Positions 26,701-38,893 of a stretch of DNA of 64,000 bases are shown here, one piece after another. The notes beneath the pieces were generated by a model that saw nothing but the letters and a program-made list of their open reading frames with translations, was not told the origin of the DNA and made no database searches. The stretch lies in contig VZTI01005564.1 in the NCBI GenBank assembly GCA_013397865.1, positions 741,638 through 805,637 on the forward strand, read 5' to 3'. The position numbers and the translations under genes were made by a program. Position 1 is the first letter of the stretch, and the number at the start of each line of letters is the position of its first letter. Source of the DNA: Struthidea cinerea (taxonomy: Eukaryota > Chordata > Aves > Passeriformes > Corcoracidae).

Positions 26701-29700
26701 CTCAATGGAAATGTTTCAACTAACTCTGTGTTCCTCCTGACACATATGCATGTCTCAGCAATATTCAGACCTTATCTTAAATTTTATATTTTGATTAAGG
26801 AGAATATTCTAGTATTTGGTTTGGAAATCTGGGAATACATCTGACACAGGAAGCAGCAACTCCACCCCATGCAAGTGCTCCCTAGTCTTCTTAAGGTCCC
26901 ACTCTCCTTTCCTTAGCAAAACCTCACAGGACCAAACAAGCAAAGTAAATTTACATAAAGACATGTTAAGAGTACCGTCCACCAATTACTATGTCTGCAG
27001 CCTCTACAAGTGACTCAGTATCAAGTAAAACTCTGCAACTACAAAACTGTGGAAGTTGTTGCAATGTGTGAAAATGGAGGCACCCCACCAGGTTCCTCGC
27101 AAGGCTCCACATTAGCCAGGCTCTGCAGGCGTCCTTAGGCAGGAGGACATTGTCCACTGCTGTATTTAGCCTGCCACTGGGTGTCAAATCTGTGATCTCC
27201 CCTTGGCTTATTTACAGACTGTTATAGTGATGTACTAAGGATGCACAAGCAACTTCTCTTCAGCAGCCAGTCTCCATAATAAGCCAGAAGGACTGTGGGG
27301 AGTTTTTGGGGTAACTGTTTAATGACTCTGAAGTTAACTTTCACTTTTCTTTCAGTGAATCTGTATACCCACTTGTCCCGGTTTGGACAAATTTGGAGGA
27401 AATACCGGTTCAGTTTTCTAGGCTATTTAAAATCCCTTTCAAGGAAAGAATGATTCTAGGGTGCTTTCCTACCTAATTTTTTTATTTGTTAAATTGTAGC
27501 TGCTCCTTATGTCCTGCATGGTGACATAATTTTGCAGGATCCTTGTTTCGTCCCTTGACACTTAGAAATCCAGCTTTCACTTTTGTCCTTCTGTTTTCCT
27601 CAAGGCACCAAGACCTTATTCATATGTCCAGCTTGTTTCTATGTTCCAAAAGGCTAAAAAGACTGTAGTTCAAAACAGTGTTTCTTGGGAAGAAGAGTCG
27701 ACACGAGAATGACAGCTCTCTAGGACAGTAGGTGCAAAAAGGTCTGATAAAATGCCACGAAGAGAAAATCCTCCAGTTTTTCTTTTCTCCCTACTCGCCT
27801 GTGCATTTTCTACAAAACTAAAGTGCTTTGTGCCTCCTCCCACTAGCATGGCATAAAATAGAGTACAGGTCTGAGATATGGAGTTATTTAAAACCTCTGA
27901 GCCTGAAAGTTCAATTCTTTCTTGTCTGTTTTGAAAACCATATTTTGCAGGAAAGATGGAAAATGTTCCATTCTTACAATAAAGATGGGAATCAAGAGGA
28001 ATATCTGCTACCATCCTCTGAGCTTTCCTCGTCAGATGAAGAAACATGAGCCACAGAGTGTATGAACAAATTCAGAAAGATAAACTATTCTTCACTCTTT
28101 TATCATAGACTATCCTCTGGCTTTAGCATATGGCCAGGATATCACACAGAACAACAGTTTCTTAATATAGATTAGGAACAGCACTGAGCCAACTGCAGTT
28201 TCAAATCCATCTGCCCATGCAAAAATAGTTTCTCACTGGGATCTTCCCTCTAATGCTGAATTATTTCTGCCCACAAACCCCTTCTTCCCAAATGACTTAG
28301 GAAACAATGCACTTTCAAAAAAAACCTCCCCATAATAGAAGAAACATAAAAGAAACAGAGGGCTCCCGCTACCCAGTGACCCTGCAGTGGCCTGTCATTA
28401 GGCATGAGGCTCACAGTCCTCCGAGGTCCTGTCAGGATAACTTTATAATGTTTATTGTCATTGTGTTGATTCTGCATTCTGTGAATACCCATATGCAATC
28501 TTTCTCGTCTAATCAGATTTATCAGAGCAGACTAGTGTCTATGCAGAGTCCCTCCACAGTCTATACATTCAGCATCATTGCAAAGATCTGTGGCGCTCCC
28601 TGGACCTGCATCCACTGGGCCATTTCCTAATTTTCCTTTGTTGCCTACGCAAGATTTCTGTTTTTAAGGGAGAAAACAATTGTGCTAACTTTTTTGGGTG
28701 CTGGGGTTTATTCCTCAATCTGACTGCTTTTTTATTCTGTGGGGGTTTTTTTCCCAATTTTCCCATTATTCTTCCCAGACTTCTGATATTCTTAGTCAAA
28801 ATTTCTTTTACATAATAATAAAAATACATCCACCATATTGTCAATCTCTTTTAATCATTATCAGCTCAAAACTACATTTCCTTCCAACAGAAACAAGACT
28901 TCTTCAGCAATTTCTCGTCAGTTGAAATGTTTCTTCTCTAAATTGTCTGATGAAAATATTACTCATATTTGTAAAAGGGAGTGAGGGTGTGGGATTAGAC
29001 AGTTTAATATGAGTGCTTTCTCTTTTGCATTTTGAATTCAATACTGCAGATCTGGCACTGCACTGCAGCATGCTTCCGAAAACTCACAGGAGCTCAGCTC
29101 TTGTCTCTCTTGTCTTAGCTGTGTATTGGTTTAACTCCATGCAAGCCTAAGAGATTATACCAATAAAAGCTTGAGATGACACATTAGAGAATCAGATCTA
29201 TATTAATTTGATTTTTATAAAGCCAAATCTTTTCCTAACTCAGTTGAAAGCATTCAGAATTGTTTCTGACTAATTCTTCCAAATTATTCCCTTCAGTTTG
29301 AAGCCTGGTGTTGAAGTATCTGGTATACAGCTCAGCCACTTCTGTGCTCTTGCTGCATTTTAGTGAGCTGCCTATCATATACATCACTCCCAGAAGGGAA
29401 AAAATCTTTTTGGACAGGCAGAAATGAAGCTGTATAAGCTGAAGTGGCTGTAGGAAGCTTCATACTTATAGGTAAGAAACTATTAGGAAATTGAGTTCGA
29501 AATCAAATACTACATTAACAAGTTAACAGCCTATGTAAATCATAGCTGGCCATCACCCATTAAGTCAAGAGTATCTATTACAGAATCCTTGGACTTTCAA
29601 AAAAAAAGTTCGAAATTAATCAGATGCTCAAAGTGCTTTTTGGTAATTAAATCATTGTCTAGATACACATTTCAGATACATCAAAGAAGGATGAGATCTG

Positions 29701-29831
29701 TGTTTTCCATTAGCTGTTGAAATGGTCCATTAGCTCTTCTTGGTCCCCAACAGGAAAACTTGTGAGTAAATAAAGGTAAATTATGCAGACTGTAGCTCAC
29801 TTTACTCTTCACTGAGTAAAAAACTGGCTGC
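17765..29831. other. No gene recognised (one MIR remnant)
   Basis: AT-rich non-coding sequence with the MIR-like piece at 19.15 kb. Near 27375 a TGTCCCGGTTTGGAC start resembles the first bases of some bird LTRs, but no matching end was found. An acceptor-like site at 27950 precedes a frame ending at 28049 and another ending at 28065; neither is recognised. Confidence 0.55.
19148..19275 (+). mobile_element. MIR-like SINE remnant
   Basis: Contains CATTTTACAGACGGGAAAAC followed by a CTACAGAGAAACTG core, then degraded sequence ending in CTTAATAACTAGACCATAC. This matches the order of the 3' half of MIR elements (ATTTTACAGATGAGGAAACTGAGG, and later CTTAACCACTA). It is old and degraded, as expected in a bird genome. 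Confidence 0.65.
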
Positions 29832-30360
29832 ATGGCTGAGCCTAGAGAATAGTGCTAAATGGAGAGGTGGCTGGTAACCAGTGGTGTTCCTCAGACTTCA
29901 ATATTGGGGCCAACTCTGTTTAATATCTTTATCAACAGCCTGGAGGAGGGAATCAAGTGCACCCTCAGTCAGTTTGCAGATGGCCTCCAGCGGGGCTGGA
30001 CCATCGATCTGGTGGAAGGTGGGAAGGCTCTGCAGAGGCATCTAAACAGACTGGATTGACGGGCTGAGGGCACCGATATGAGGTTTAAAAATGCAGAGTG
30101 CTGGGTTCTGCCCTTGGGTCACATTAACCCCCTGCAGCACTACAGGCTGGGGGAAAAGTGGCTGGAGAGTTGCCCAGTGGAAAAAGACCTAGGGGTGTTG
30201 GTTAACAGCAACTGAACAGGAACCAGTGTGTGCCCAGGTGGCCAAGAAGGCCAATGGGGTCCTGGCCTGTGTCAGAAATAGTATGGCCAGCAGGAACAGT
30301 GCAGTGGTCTTCGTGATCTTAAAGGGTTTTTTTTAACCTAAACAATTCAATTATTTTTAT
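29832..30360 (+). mobile_element. CR1 LINE fragment (3' part)
   Basis: The plus strand runs through CR1 reverse transcriptase: GVPQTSILGPTLFNIFINSL, then a FADG in place of the catalytic Y/FADD, then the CR1 passages CCCAGGTGGCCAAGAAGGCC and TGTGTCAGAAATAGTATGGC. It then jumps to the 3' end (GTGATCTTAAAGGG and an ATTCAATTATTTTTATTCT tail). The last Asp of the catalytic motif is lost and an internal piece before the tail is missing, so it is dead. Confidence 0.88.
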
Positions 30361-31431
30361 TCTGACTTTCTTTTTTTTGTTTTCTTTTTTAGAGCTTTTA
30401 GCTAATAACAAGCTTTGAAAATGATATATTGTTGAAAAATATTAACTAAAACAATTATTAAATTTTCTTCATGTTGGGAACATGTCCTGAGACATATTAC
30501 AAGGCATCATGCAAGTCACAAGACAATGAATGTTGTAGAAGGGTTTCCATCTACTCTGAGAGGGTCCTTTTCCATTCAGACTTAATGTGTCCATCTCAGC
30601 CTCTGTTACTTGACCTAAGTAATTAGCAGACATTTTAAAAGAAATGACAATGGGAGACATTTTCCACTTACTCCTACCCCTGTCCATAAGAACTGAAATG
30701 TAGAGGATTCCAGGTAACAACCCAGATCTAAAATACACTCCAATAAAAGGTATCCAACAAAAACGTCCGAGGTTTCCCAATTTCCCCTCGAAAGAGATGA
30801 AAACACAATAATTTTAGCCTCGCTTCCACAAAAATTAAGAAAAAACAATCACGTGGACTGTGTACACCATGTCAGACCATCCTTTCACCTTGTAAGTACC
30901 GACTGCAGTTACCTATATTAAAAAGAAATTATTTAAGGGAAAAAGCCAGCGAGATATTTTATTCCAACAAATGTGAGAAAATAGGCAGTCCTTAATTTGG
31001 TGGCATTGATGTTAAGTGCGTCAGTATAGAGACATACCTTTCCTATTTTTTTTACTGGGAAAATTTATATAAGAGTAAGAGCGGAAAATTTGCCACTGGA
31101 ATCTTCCACAGTAAAAAGAGCTGAAAATGTGCTTAGGTATGTACACACATGGCAAATACCAGATGTAACTCAAGAGCAACAGAAAGTTCTGATGGACATA
31201 GTCAGGATGGGATCTGGATGCCCAGCATGCAGGTGGTTAACCGTATTGCTACTGGATTCAACTGGAAGCACCTTTCAGGAGGCTCCAGTCCCATGACTTG
31301 TGGAGTCTCCTGGGCTGCGCTTAGTGAGTCTCAAAAGAGAGTTTAGGAAAGTCATTTACTTAGGAATAACAGGGTAAAGCAAAGAGACAATAGGTCTTGC
31401 CTTAAAACTTGTTGATATGTTGATATATTTC

Positions 31432-31625
31432 ACAGAATTACAGAACAGTTGAGGTTAGAAGGGACCTCCAGAGATCATCTGGTCCAACCCTCCTGCTCAA
31501 GCAGGGCCACTTAAAGCTGGCTGCCCAGGACCATGTCCAGGCAGGGTGTGAACATCTGCAAGGATGGACACTCTACAATTTCTCTGGGCCGCCTGTGTGA
31601 CCTAGAGGAGTTCTTTCTTAGGTTA
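31432..31625 (-). mobile_element. CR1 LINE 3' end fragment
   Basis: The plus-strand text ACAGAATTACAGAACAGTTG leading to AAGGGACCTCCAGAGATCAT and TGGTCCAACCCTCCTGCTC is the reverse complement of the CR1 3' end, so the element lies on the minus strand. About 190 bp; 5'-truncated as usual for CR1. Confidence 0.9.
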
Positions 31626-34600
31626 TATATAGATTCTGAAAAGCACAGCCAATTTTTCTTTCCAAGGACGATACAAGGAGGTTTGTGGTTTGTTTATCAA
31701 TAGTTCAAAATATATAGAACCATACTCTAAAAATGCAGTTTTTACCCAAGTTGACAATATACAACCATTTTGCCCAGCCTTTCAGTGTTTTCTATCACAT
31801 TCACTCAATTGTGCACTTCTTTCCACTTATCTAATCATCCAGTAATTTTTTAGATACTCATCTTTCTCCTTAGTGATTAAATACAGCCATTAATGAAAGA
31901 TTTGCCAGAATAAGAAGTGAACAATTACTTCTCTGGACAAAAGCTAACAAGAACATTTCTTTAACAGCTAGAATAAAGTACAGGGGAACTGTAAATGTCA
32001 GTCTTCTGCAAAATAAAGATAATTACATACAGCAAGATATGCACTCTTGCCCATTTTTAATGGGAGGTCTGAAAGAGTGATACAAAGCTTATGCTTTTCA
32101 TCTAGTTTCTTACATCCTTCATTTTACTTCTTTTGGTGCATCTTCTCACTGTGTGGCAGATCACCCTCTGCCTCACCAGCTGCAGTGCTGGCGCTCTGTA
32201 GGGACAGCCCTCCACTCCAGCATCCTCCCAGCCTGATTCCAGCTCTGTTTCATCTTTCTCTTCCTCTTTGTGTCTCCAAGCATTCATAATACCTCTTACT
32301 CCTGGGGCTATCTGCATGTACTGGTTGCTTAGAAACCATTCCTGAATGGCTACAGAGGATTTAAAAAAATTGTCTTCGATAATTCTCCCACCCCCTTTCT
32401 CATACTGGAGTACTGTTTTAAGTACTGTAAGCAATTCTTTTTAACTTTCATTTTCATTACATTTAATGTGGTTCTCAGTTTGTCCTCTGATCTTACAAAC
32501 ACCATACTTACTTTTTTTTCTTTCCTTTTCTTTCATCTTTATCTCCCAATGTAACTTTTAGTGCCACAGTTCTGAAGTATCCTTCCAATGCAGAGCAACT
32601 GAAAAAGTCATCACAGCCAGAGCCCTGGAAGCAGGAATTGTCTGAAGGTACAATGCAAAATCACAAAGGTCTAGTGTGAAAAATGTCATAAGAGCATAAA
32701 TAAAAGCTGCTCCCTTTATCAGTGCTAACTTGATGATGCTGTCAAATGCGGACGAACTGCAGGGCCCTCCCAGGCTCTTCTGAGACTGAGAAAAAAAGAA
32801 GTATGATGAGGTCTTCCCAGATTAACACCTTTATAAAGATCAAAGGCTAAAATAGGTAGCAGACCCATTGTGAGAACCCAAATAAGAGCAGAAAAAAGGT
32901 GAAAAGGCTCTTTGTCTTCACAATGACTTAAATGGCCAGAGCACAATTCACCAGTAGCCCTGTAGCTACACTTTGCTTTTTTATAGACACCATAAAAAAA
33001 TGCATATTTTATACTGCATATAGATTTTCAATATTCTGATATGAAATAACCAGTGCTATATGTCCAGCATGGGATCTTGTAATACACTTTATTAAATCTG
33101 TGGACAGAGTTAATATTTTTAAAAAGACAAGACATTTGTTTCAGTTTTTGGAACTCTTGAATCTATACCCACATTTCCTATAACTCTCTTGCTCAAATAT
33201 AAAATTCTTTACATTGTTTTACACTACTAATATGTGTCTGAGGCTTACGGATATTCTAGCTGACTGTCTAAAAAATTCTGTGAATAAGAAAGCAATAACT
33301 TACTGTGAATGACTGGCTATTTTGATTGTCCTAGGTAACTCAGATCACAAATAAACTCCTTGATAGCTGAGCAGATAACTGCCCAGTTAAAATGGCTGTG
33401 GAAATGTTTCTGGTTAAGACCAAGAATAGTGACTATCCATTTGTCACTTGTGCACTTTCCTTGTCATCCTAGCCTGAAGTCTGATCTTTCCCTGCATGCT
33501 GGCACAGGTCATTCCCTGGCACTCTATAGTTATAAGTGCTGAAGGATCTGCAGATTGACAGACTTGTGTGAAGGTTCATGAAAACACCTGGTTGTGCCAG
33601 TGCAAGTCAGGGCTAGAACTCCCTCTCTTTAATGAACACCAAGATACAGCATTAGTTCATTATTTTTCTCATCTGCGTTTTATGGTATTCCAAAACAAAA
33701 ACTACTGTGTCAGCTGAAGCTTCAAGAGCTCCGAATTCAGATTTAGTAATTTTAAAAAAATAGTTTGAAAACTGAAGCTATCAATGCTAAAAGAAGTGTG
33801 TTTGATACCCCTCAGTATGATTACAGAGACTATATCCCTGCCTGGAGGCAGCTATGGCTTCAAGTGAAGACATAGCATGATGAACCCTCACAAGGGGTCT
33901 CCCAGACTTCACTTATGCCACCATGATTTCCATCCTGCAAGATCTGCTTCCATAAGCTACAAGAGAGAGAATGTGACTCTTCTGTCCTTCCCCTGGGTAG
34001 TCATATATGTCTTGCACTGCAGAAGAAGAGCAGGGAACAGACTAGCCCTTGATACAGGGGGAATGTCCTTCTCCCTGCCATCTGAACATAAAAATCTCAG
34101 AAGCTCTAATTTCAACCACTCTTCAAGTGATTTTATTGCTGCACCATACTCCTATCTTAAAAGAAATGCTTTAATGTTAAATATATAGTACAGTCTATAT
34201 AGTACAGTCAAAGTTTGACAAGCAGCATGCATTCAGGCTTTTAAATTTGTACATAAGCACCACTTTAAGTGTGGTGAACTCTTCAATAGATCTGAGATGA
34301 TGCAATGGTCACCTTGTCATTTTGGCCTAGTCCTGTGATCCTCTTACTTCTCGTTTCTTTTTCTGCTAACATTTTAAAGAGCAGCTGAGTGCTTACATCT
34401 CAGTGTCCTATATGCTGGGGAAGGAGGGAGAAGGAGGGAAAACCATTTATTTTGCTGCCTTTATTCCCATGAGAACGACTAATCAGGTGGGAGTAGAACA
34501 ACAAGTTCTGCTAGGCACACAGAACCTGCTTATGAGACATCTCTGCATGCTCTCGAGGTTTCATTAGCTTTAAGTGGATTTTTTCCACTCCTCCAGATCA

Positions 34601-36820
34601 TTGTTATTTCACAACCAAATTTATTCAAACCAGGGAAAGACACATCTCTTCAAGTAGGCCAACTTCAAACTCAAGCACAAAATGTACTATATGTATTTTT
34701 TCAACTATTAAAATATGCATCAGTAACAACAATGGGTTTATGGCAAACTCTCTTTTCCTGCTGTAGGGAATGCTAATAATTAGTGTGATTTCTGTCATCC
34801 TTCTAAAACACCTCTGAACCAGGAATTATTATGGAGAAATAGTTTTTCTATATGGGCTGTCTTGCAAAAACAACCAGTTCCGTGTTTGTTGTATGATCAT
34901 CTAGGGAGAGAGAGTAACACAATAGCTACACCCAATGGCAACTTCATTAACTGCTAGTTTTCAAAGAAAACTAGGATTTTCTTACCAGGGACTCAACAAG
35001 CAAGGTCAAATATAAATACTTAGGCCAGTTTTAACAGTTGGTTTTTCATGAATATAAATGCATTTTTAAATGGTGATACCTTGAGTAATTTTTGTTAATT
35101 CAAATTTTTCTTGCAATTTATCTTTTAATGCACAACAGTGTTGTACTTTTTATTATGAGGTTTATTACCCTCACTCAGATTAGTGTAAAGAATTGAGCCA
35201 CATTTTCTTCTCCTTCCCAGATTCTCAGGTTTTGATATGTCTATTCCTTTGTTGTGACAAAAGTAGCTTCCAGATTATTAACCACAGGAATCGCTGCTAT
35301 GTTACATTCTGGGTTTACAAAGAAAACTGGAAGTGATGCTCTAACATGCATAAAATATGTCTCCAGTTCTGTAGAACAACATGTTAGCATCTGAGACTAT
35401 AGAAACCAATAAAAAAATAAAGAAGGGAGCCCAGGTTTCGGCTTCTAAATTTTATTAGGACAATGATTTTTCCTACTGCAAAGTTAGAACATTTTCATGG
35501 AAGTTTAAAATTTCCGCTTTGCTTTAAGGATAATGAAAAATCATATTACATAGTTGGTCAGTAGGTACAGAATTATACATTGAGTAGAAAGAAGTACGTT
35601 TGGGAGCTTTGTTACTAATTGAACCAGACCAAGAAAAAATGAAGTAAAGAAAATCATAGTCTGAAATTTTTGAGTCAACAGTGCATGGGACACAATGTTG
35701 ACATCATGTTATGGATGTCAAAGAGACACCTGAGAAATAGAAAGAAATAAAACAATGGACTTGCAATCTCTGCTTCTGGTGAAAAGCAGAGACCTCCAGA
35801 CTACGATTTTTTTTAAATTTTGTTTTTTCATCACAGATACTTTAAGTTTGATGGATTACCTTTTGCCTCAGAAAAAGTGGCAAAGTATCAATTTTCGGTT
35901 ATATTTCACTACTAAGAATTTAGGGGTAATTCCTCTAAAATTTAATAACTGAAAGGTTAGAATTTGCATATTTCCTTATAGTTCCTGAACTTGTATAGAT
36001 CATAGATTTTTCAGTCCCATTCTGCACTGGTGTGAAAGAAAAGGGATTCAGGAGCTGCATCATGCTTTCAGAGCCATGAAACTCAATGGGTAACTGATAC
36101 CTGTGCCCTGCTCCAGTGAGCAGTTCTGATGCATGACGTGTTGCTTATACAGCCACAAAAACAACAGCGATGTTCCTTCTAGACACATAAGTAGAGTTGA
36201 TCCTCCTCTGCAGCAAAGACCCCAAGATAAAATAAAATGTAAGGGTAGAAAAGGTGCAAGGGGATCTTAGGTATGGGATTAGCCAGTTTGCTTCCTCCAT
36301 TCCACTACTCCCAAAATGACACAGAATGACTGAGCACAAGTCATCACTCAAATACACCAACATGTTTTCTCAGCTTCACCTAGATAGGCTTAGAGAGTCA
36401 GCAAAGCTTCTGTTAAAATATGAAGATATATTCCTTTGAAAATACCTTCATCATTGAAAAAAAAAAGAGCCTACATCATTGCCTATGGAAATAAAACACC
36501 CTCACTGATTCAAGGCATCTTTCCACACTCAGCCTACATATTTGTTCAAAGCTTGGCACTGCTCTTCGGTTTCATAGTTCAACACAGCTGAAAATTCACC
36601 ATGTGGAAAACTTAAGCCCAAAGTTACTTGCTTATTAGCAAAAATGCTTTTAGTGAGAATCTTGTAGATTGTACTGTTTAACCATATGTAAGAGCCTCCC
36701 ACACCACATTCCTCAATCAAAGGTCTGCTAAAACTAGTTATGCTAATTGCAATTTGCTTAAAGGACGGTTAAAGGTTGCTGGAAGGATGCCAGCGTGTCT
36801 ATTGCTGGAATACTAAAATA
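31626..36820. other. No gene recognised
   Basis: AT-rich sequence with short frames only. The weak exon-like stretch at 32562-32647 is discussed with the 17.7 kb candidate. Nothing else stood out except the small repeat at 34182. Confidence 0.55.
34182..34211 (+). repeat. Short tandem repeat of TATATAGTACAGTC
   Basis: Two adjacent copies of a 14-bp unit in AT-rich sequence; no function evident. Confidence 0.7.
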
Positions 36821-38893
36821 CCAATGACAGGCAAAAATACAACAGAAAATCTTCAGATATAAAAAAGGTGTAATCAGAAATCCCTGTTTTAGCATGAAAA
36901 TGATAGCACAAACAGGGTTTTAAATTCCCTGCATACAGCAAACCAGTTGTTACACAGAAAGATCCCTGGAAAGGTGAGTTTTTCTTGAGATTTTTCACCA
37001 GAGTTAGCAGAACCATGCAAGGGTGGCTGGTCCTCACACAGCTATGTCCTCATAAGCAAAAGAAGTAACTTGGTTCTGCTAAGCACATGTGTGTTCTGCA
37101 TGTGAGGAACAGCTCTTCTTCAGTGCTTGTCATTTACTGAGAAAAATGGGAGGAGTCGATGGTGAGACTGATGACACCTCAATGTCCGTGTTTTAAATGC
37201 AGAGCACCTAGGGATTACCCTGTCACTGATCAGGCCAGCACAACTTCACTTCAGGCTCTTTCAGATCCTCAATACAGAATTCACGCAGGAAAAAAAAAAA
37301 GAAAAAGAAAGAAATGAAAAGCATCTTTTTGAAGGAGAAGTGGCAGAGTTTTAGATTAAGCTCATCCATCCAAGCTGATACTTACCTTCCTTATAAAGAT
37401 GCTGATGCCTTTAACAGCAAAATAATTTCAGCATCCAAAATAACAGAAAGGACTCAGAGCTCACTCTGTAAAAGTTTCCTAGCAAAGACACCATTGTGGT
37501 AAGTCCATGTCATAGTCTGTTTCCTACTGAAATGAATTAACTCACAGAAGCTCCGTTTTTAGGGAATTGGTCTGACAAATCAAAATGCCCCATTCTTGCA
37601 CTTACTGAAGACAAGGGAAGAATTACCACTGACTCTGAGACAGGAATTTTTTCACTCACCAAGCTTAGATATCAGTTTATATATGCATCTTAGCATATTG
37701 ACTATGACGAACCTATTTGCTGACTCAGAGAACAAAGCAGCAACACGAGCAAATGCCAGTCATGGGCATGCCCCGGTTTTACCTCTTTTTCCGTCTTTAC
37801 TTCCTTGCACGCCCCCAGATTCATCCTGGGAACCAAAGGCCTCTTGTTTCAATTTTTTGGCAAGACTTCTTATTTATGGTGTAATGGTCTTCAGGACTGA
37901 GACCACACCCTGAGACCAAATTTTCTCTTGAGTTGCAGCATTCCATGGGCATGAAGGGTGTTTTACAAGCACATGAAATGACAGCTCCATAAACTAAATA
38001 TCTGACTTCTAATAGCTGGCTTCACACAGCAAGGGCCACAACATGTAATGGCAGGGTTGAAAAGGGTATAAGAGGACAGGAATTACAAGCGTGGAAGACA
38101 CCAAGATGGGTTTGCTGTTGTGTGCCCACTGTGGGAAGGAAGTGTTTGGGAGACCTTGCAGGCACACATGTATAGGATTTCTTTTCCCCCCAGCATATAA
38201 CATAGGCTGATTTTTGTAGTGATCCTCAATCAAGAGCAAATTAATATTTCCTTGGTAAAAACTGTGGAGGGTTCACATTTAGCCACTTAATTCATTCACT
38301 TAAAAGAGTAATTAATTCACAGATACCACCACTTCCTTCAGGCTACTTTTTAGCATGAAACTAATATAACTAGTACCATCAAATAAGCAGAATCATTTCT
38401 ATGAACTGTTTTATTTTTAAGGTGATGGTAGGGGAATAGGCAAAGACCCCACATATCCCTGCTGCCTGTTTGGTCAGCCTCATTTCACTATATGTGTTCG
38501 TGCCTGGCTGCTGCAGGATATAACACCTCACTTTGTCTGGAAAGTGAGCAAGCATTCAGAACACATTACTCACAGGCTGCAGCTCCTGGCAAAGTCACCT
38601 TCATGCCACATAACTGGCAGGTAGGGAACACTGCACAGGGACTGCAGCTTAAGAGGCAACTCCCCAAAAGCACTTGCCCCAACTCCTACACTATCCTGCA
38701 GATAACTACAGAACGAGATTCTACTAGAGCGCAAGTGGCTCATGAACTGTGTCCTGTTACTTGTCAGGATAAGCGAGACCACTATAACCTTGTGATTTAA
38801 TTTCATGCCTTTCACAGAATGTGACAAATGGCCAACTTTTCTCCTCTGAGGCTACTTCCTCCCTGTGCTCCTCCTACAACCAGGGGAGAAGGA
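36821..38893. repeat. Displaced downstream flank of the duplicated ASMT locus
   Basis: Three pieces align in order with the 3' flank of the intact gene: 36821-36945 with 51839-51962 (shared ACAAACAGGGTTTTAA and TGCAGCA-like ends), about 37105-37145 with 51965-52005, and 38845-38893 with 52109-52159 (shared CTGAGGCTACT and CTCCTCCTACA). The order and strand are the same, which fits the flank of the broken copy stretched by later insertions. An unnamed dispersed repeat is the alternative. No exon 8-like sequence is present here. Confidence 0.55.

Noticed and set aside
27375..27600. Start of another LTR (TGTCCCGGTTTGGAC)
   Set aside because: Only the first bases resemble bird LTRs. No poly(A) region, CA end or target-site duplication could be placed.
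30469..30848. Two overlapping minus-strand frames of 103 and 77 codons
   Set aside because: They overlap in different frames, have no splice context and match no known protein.
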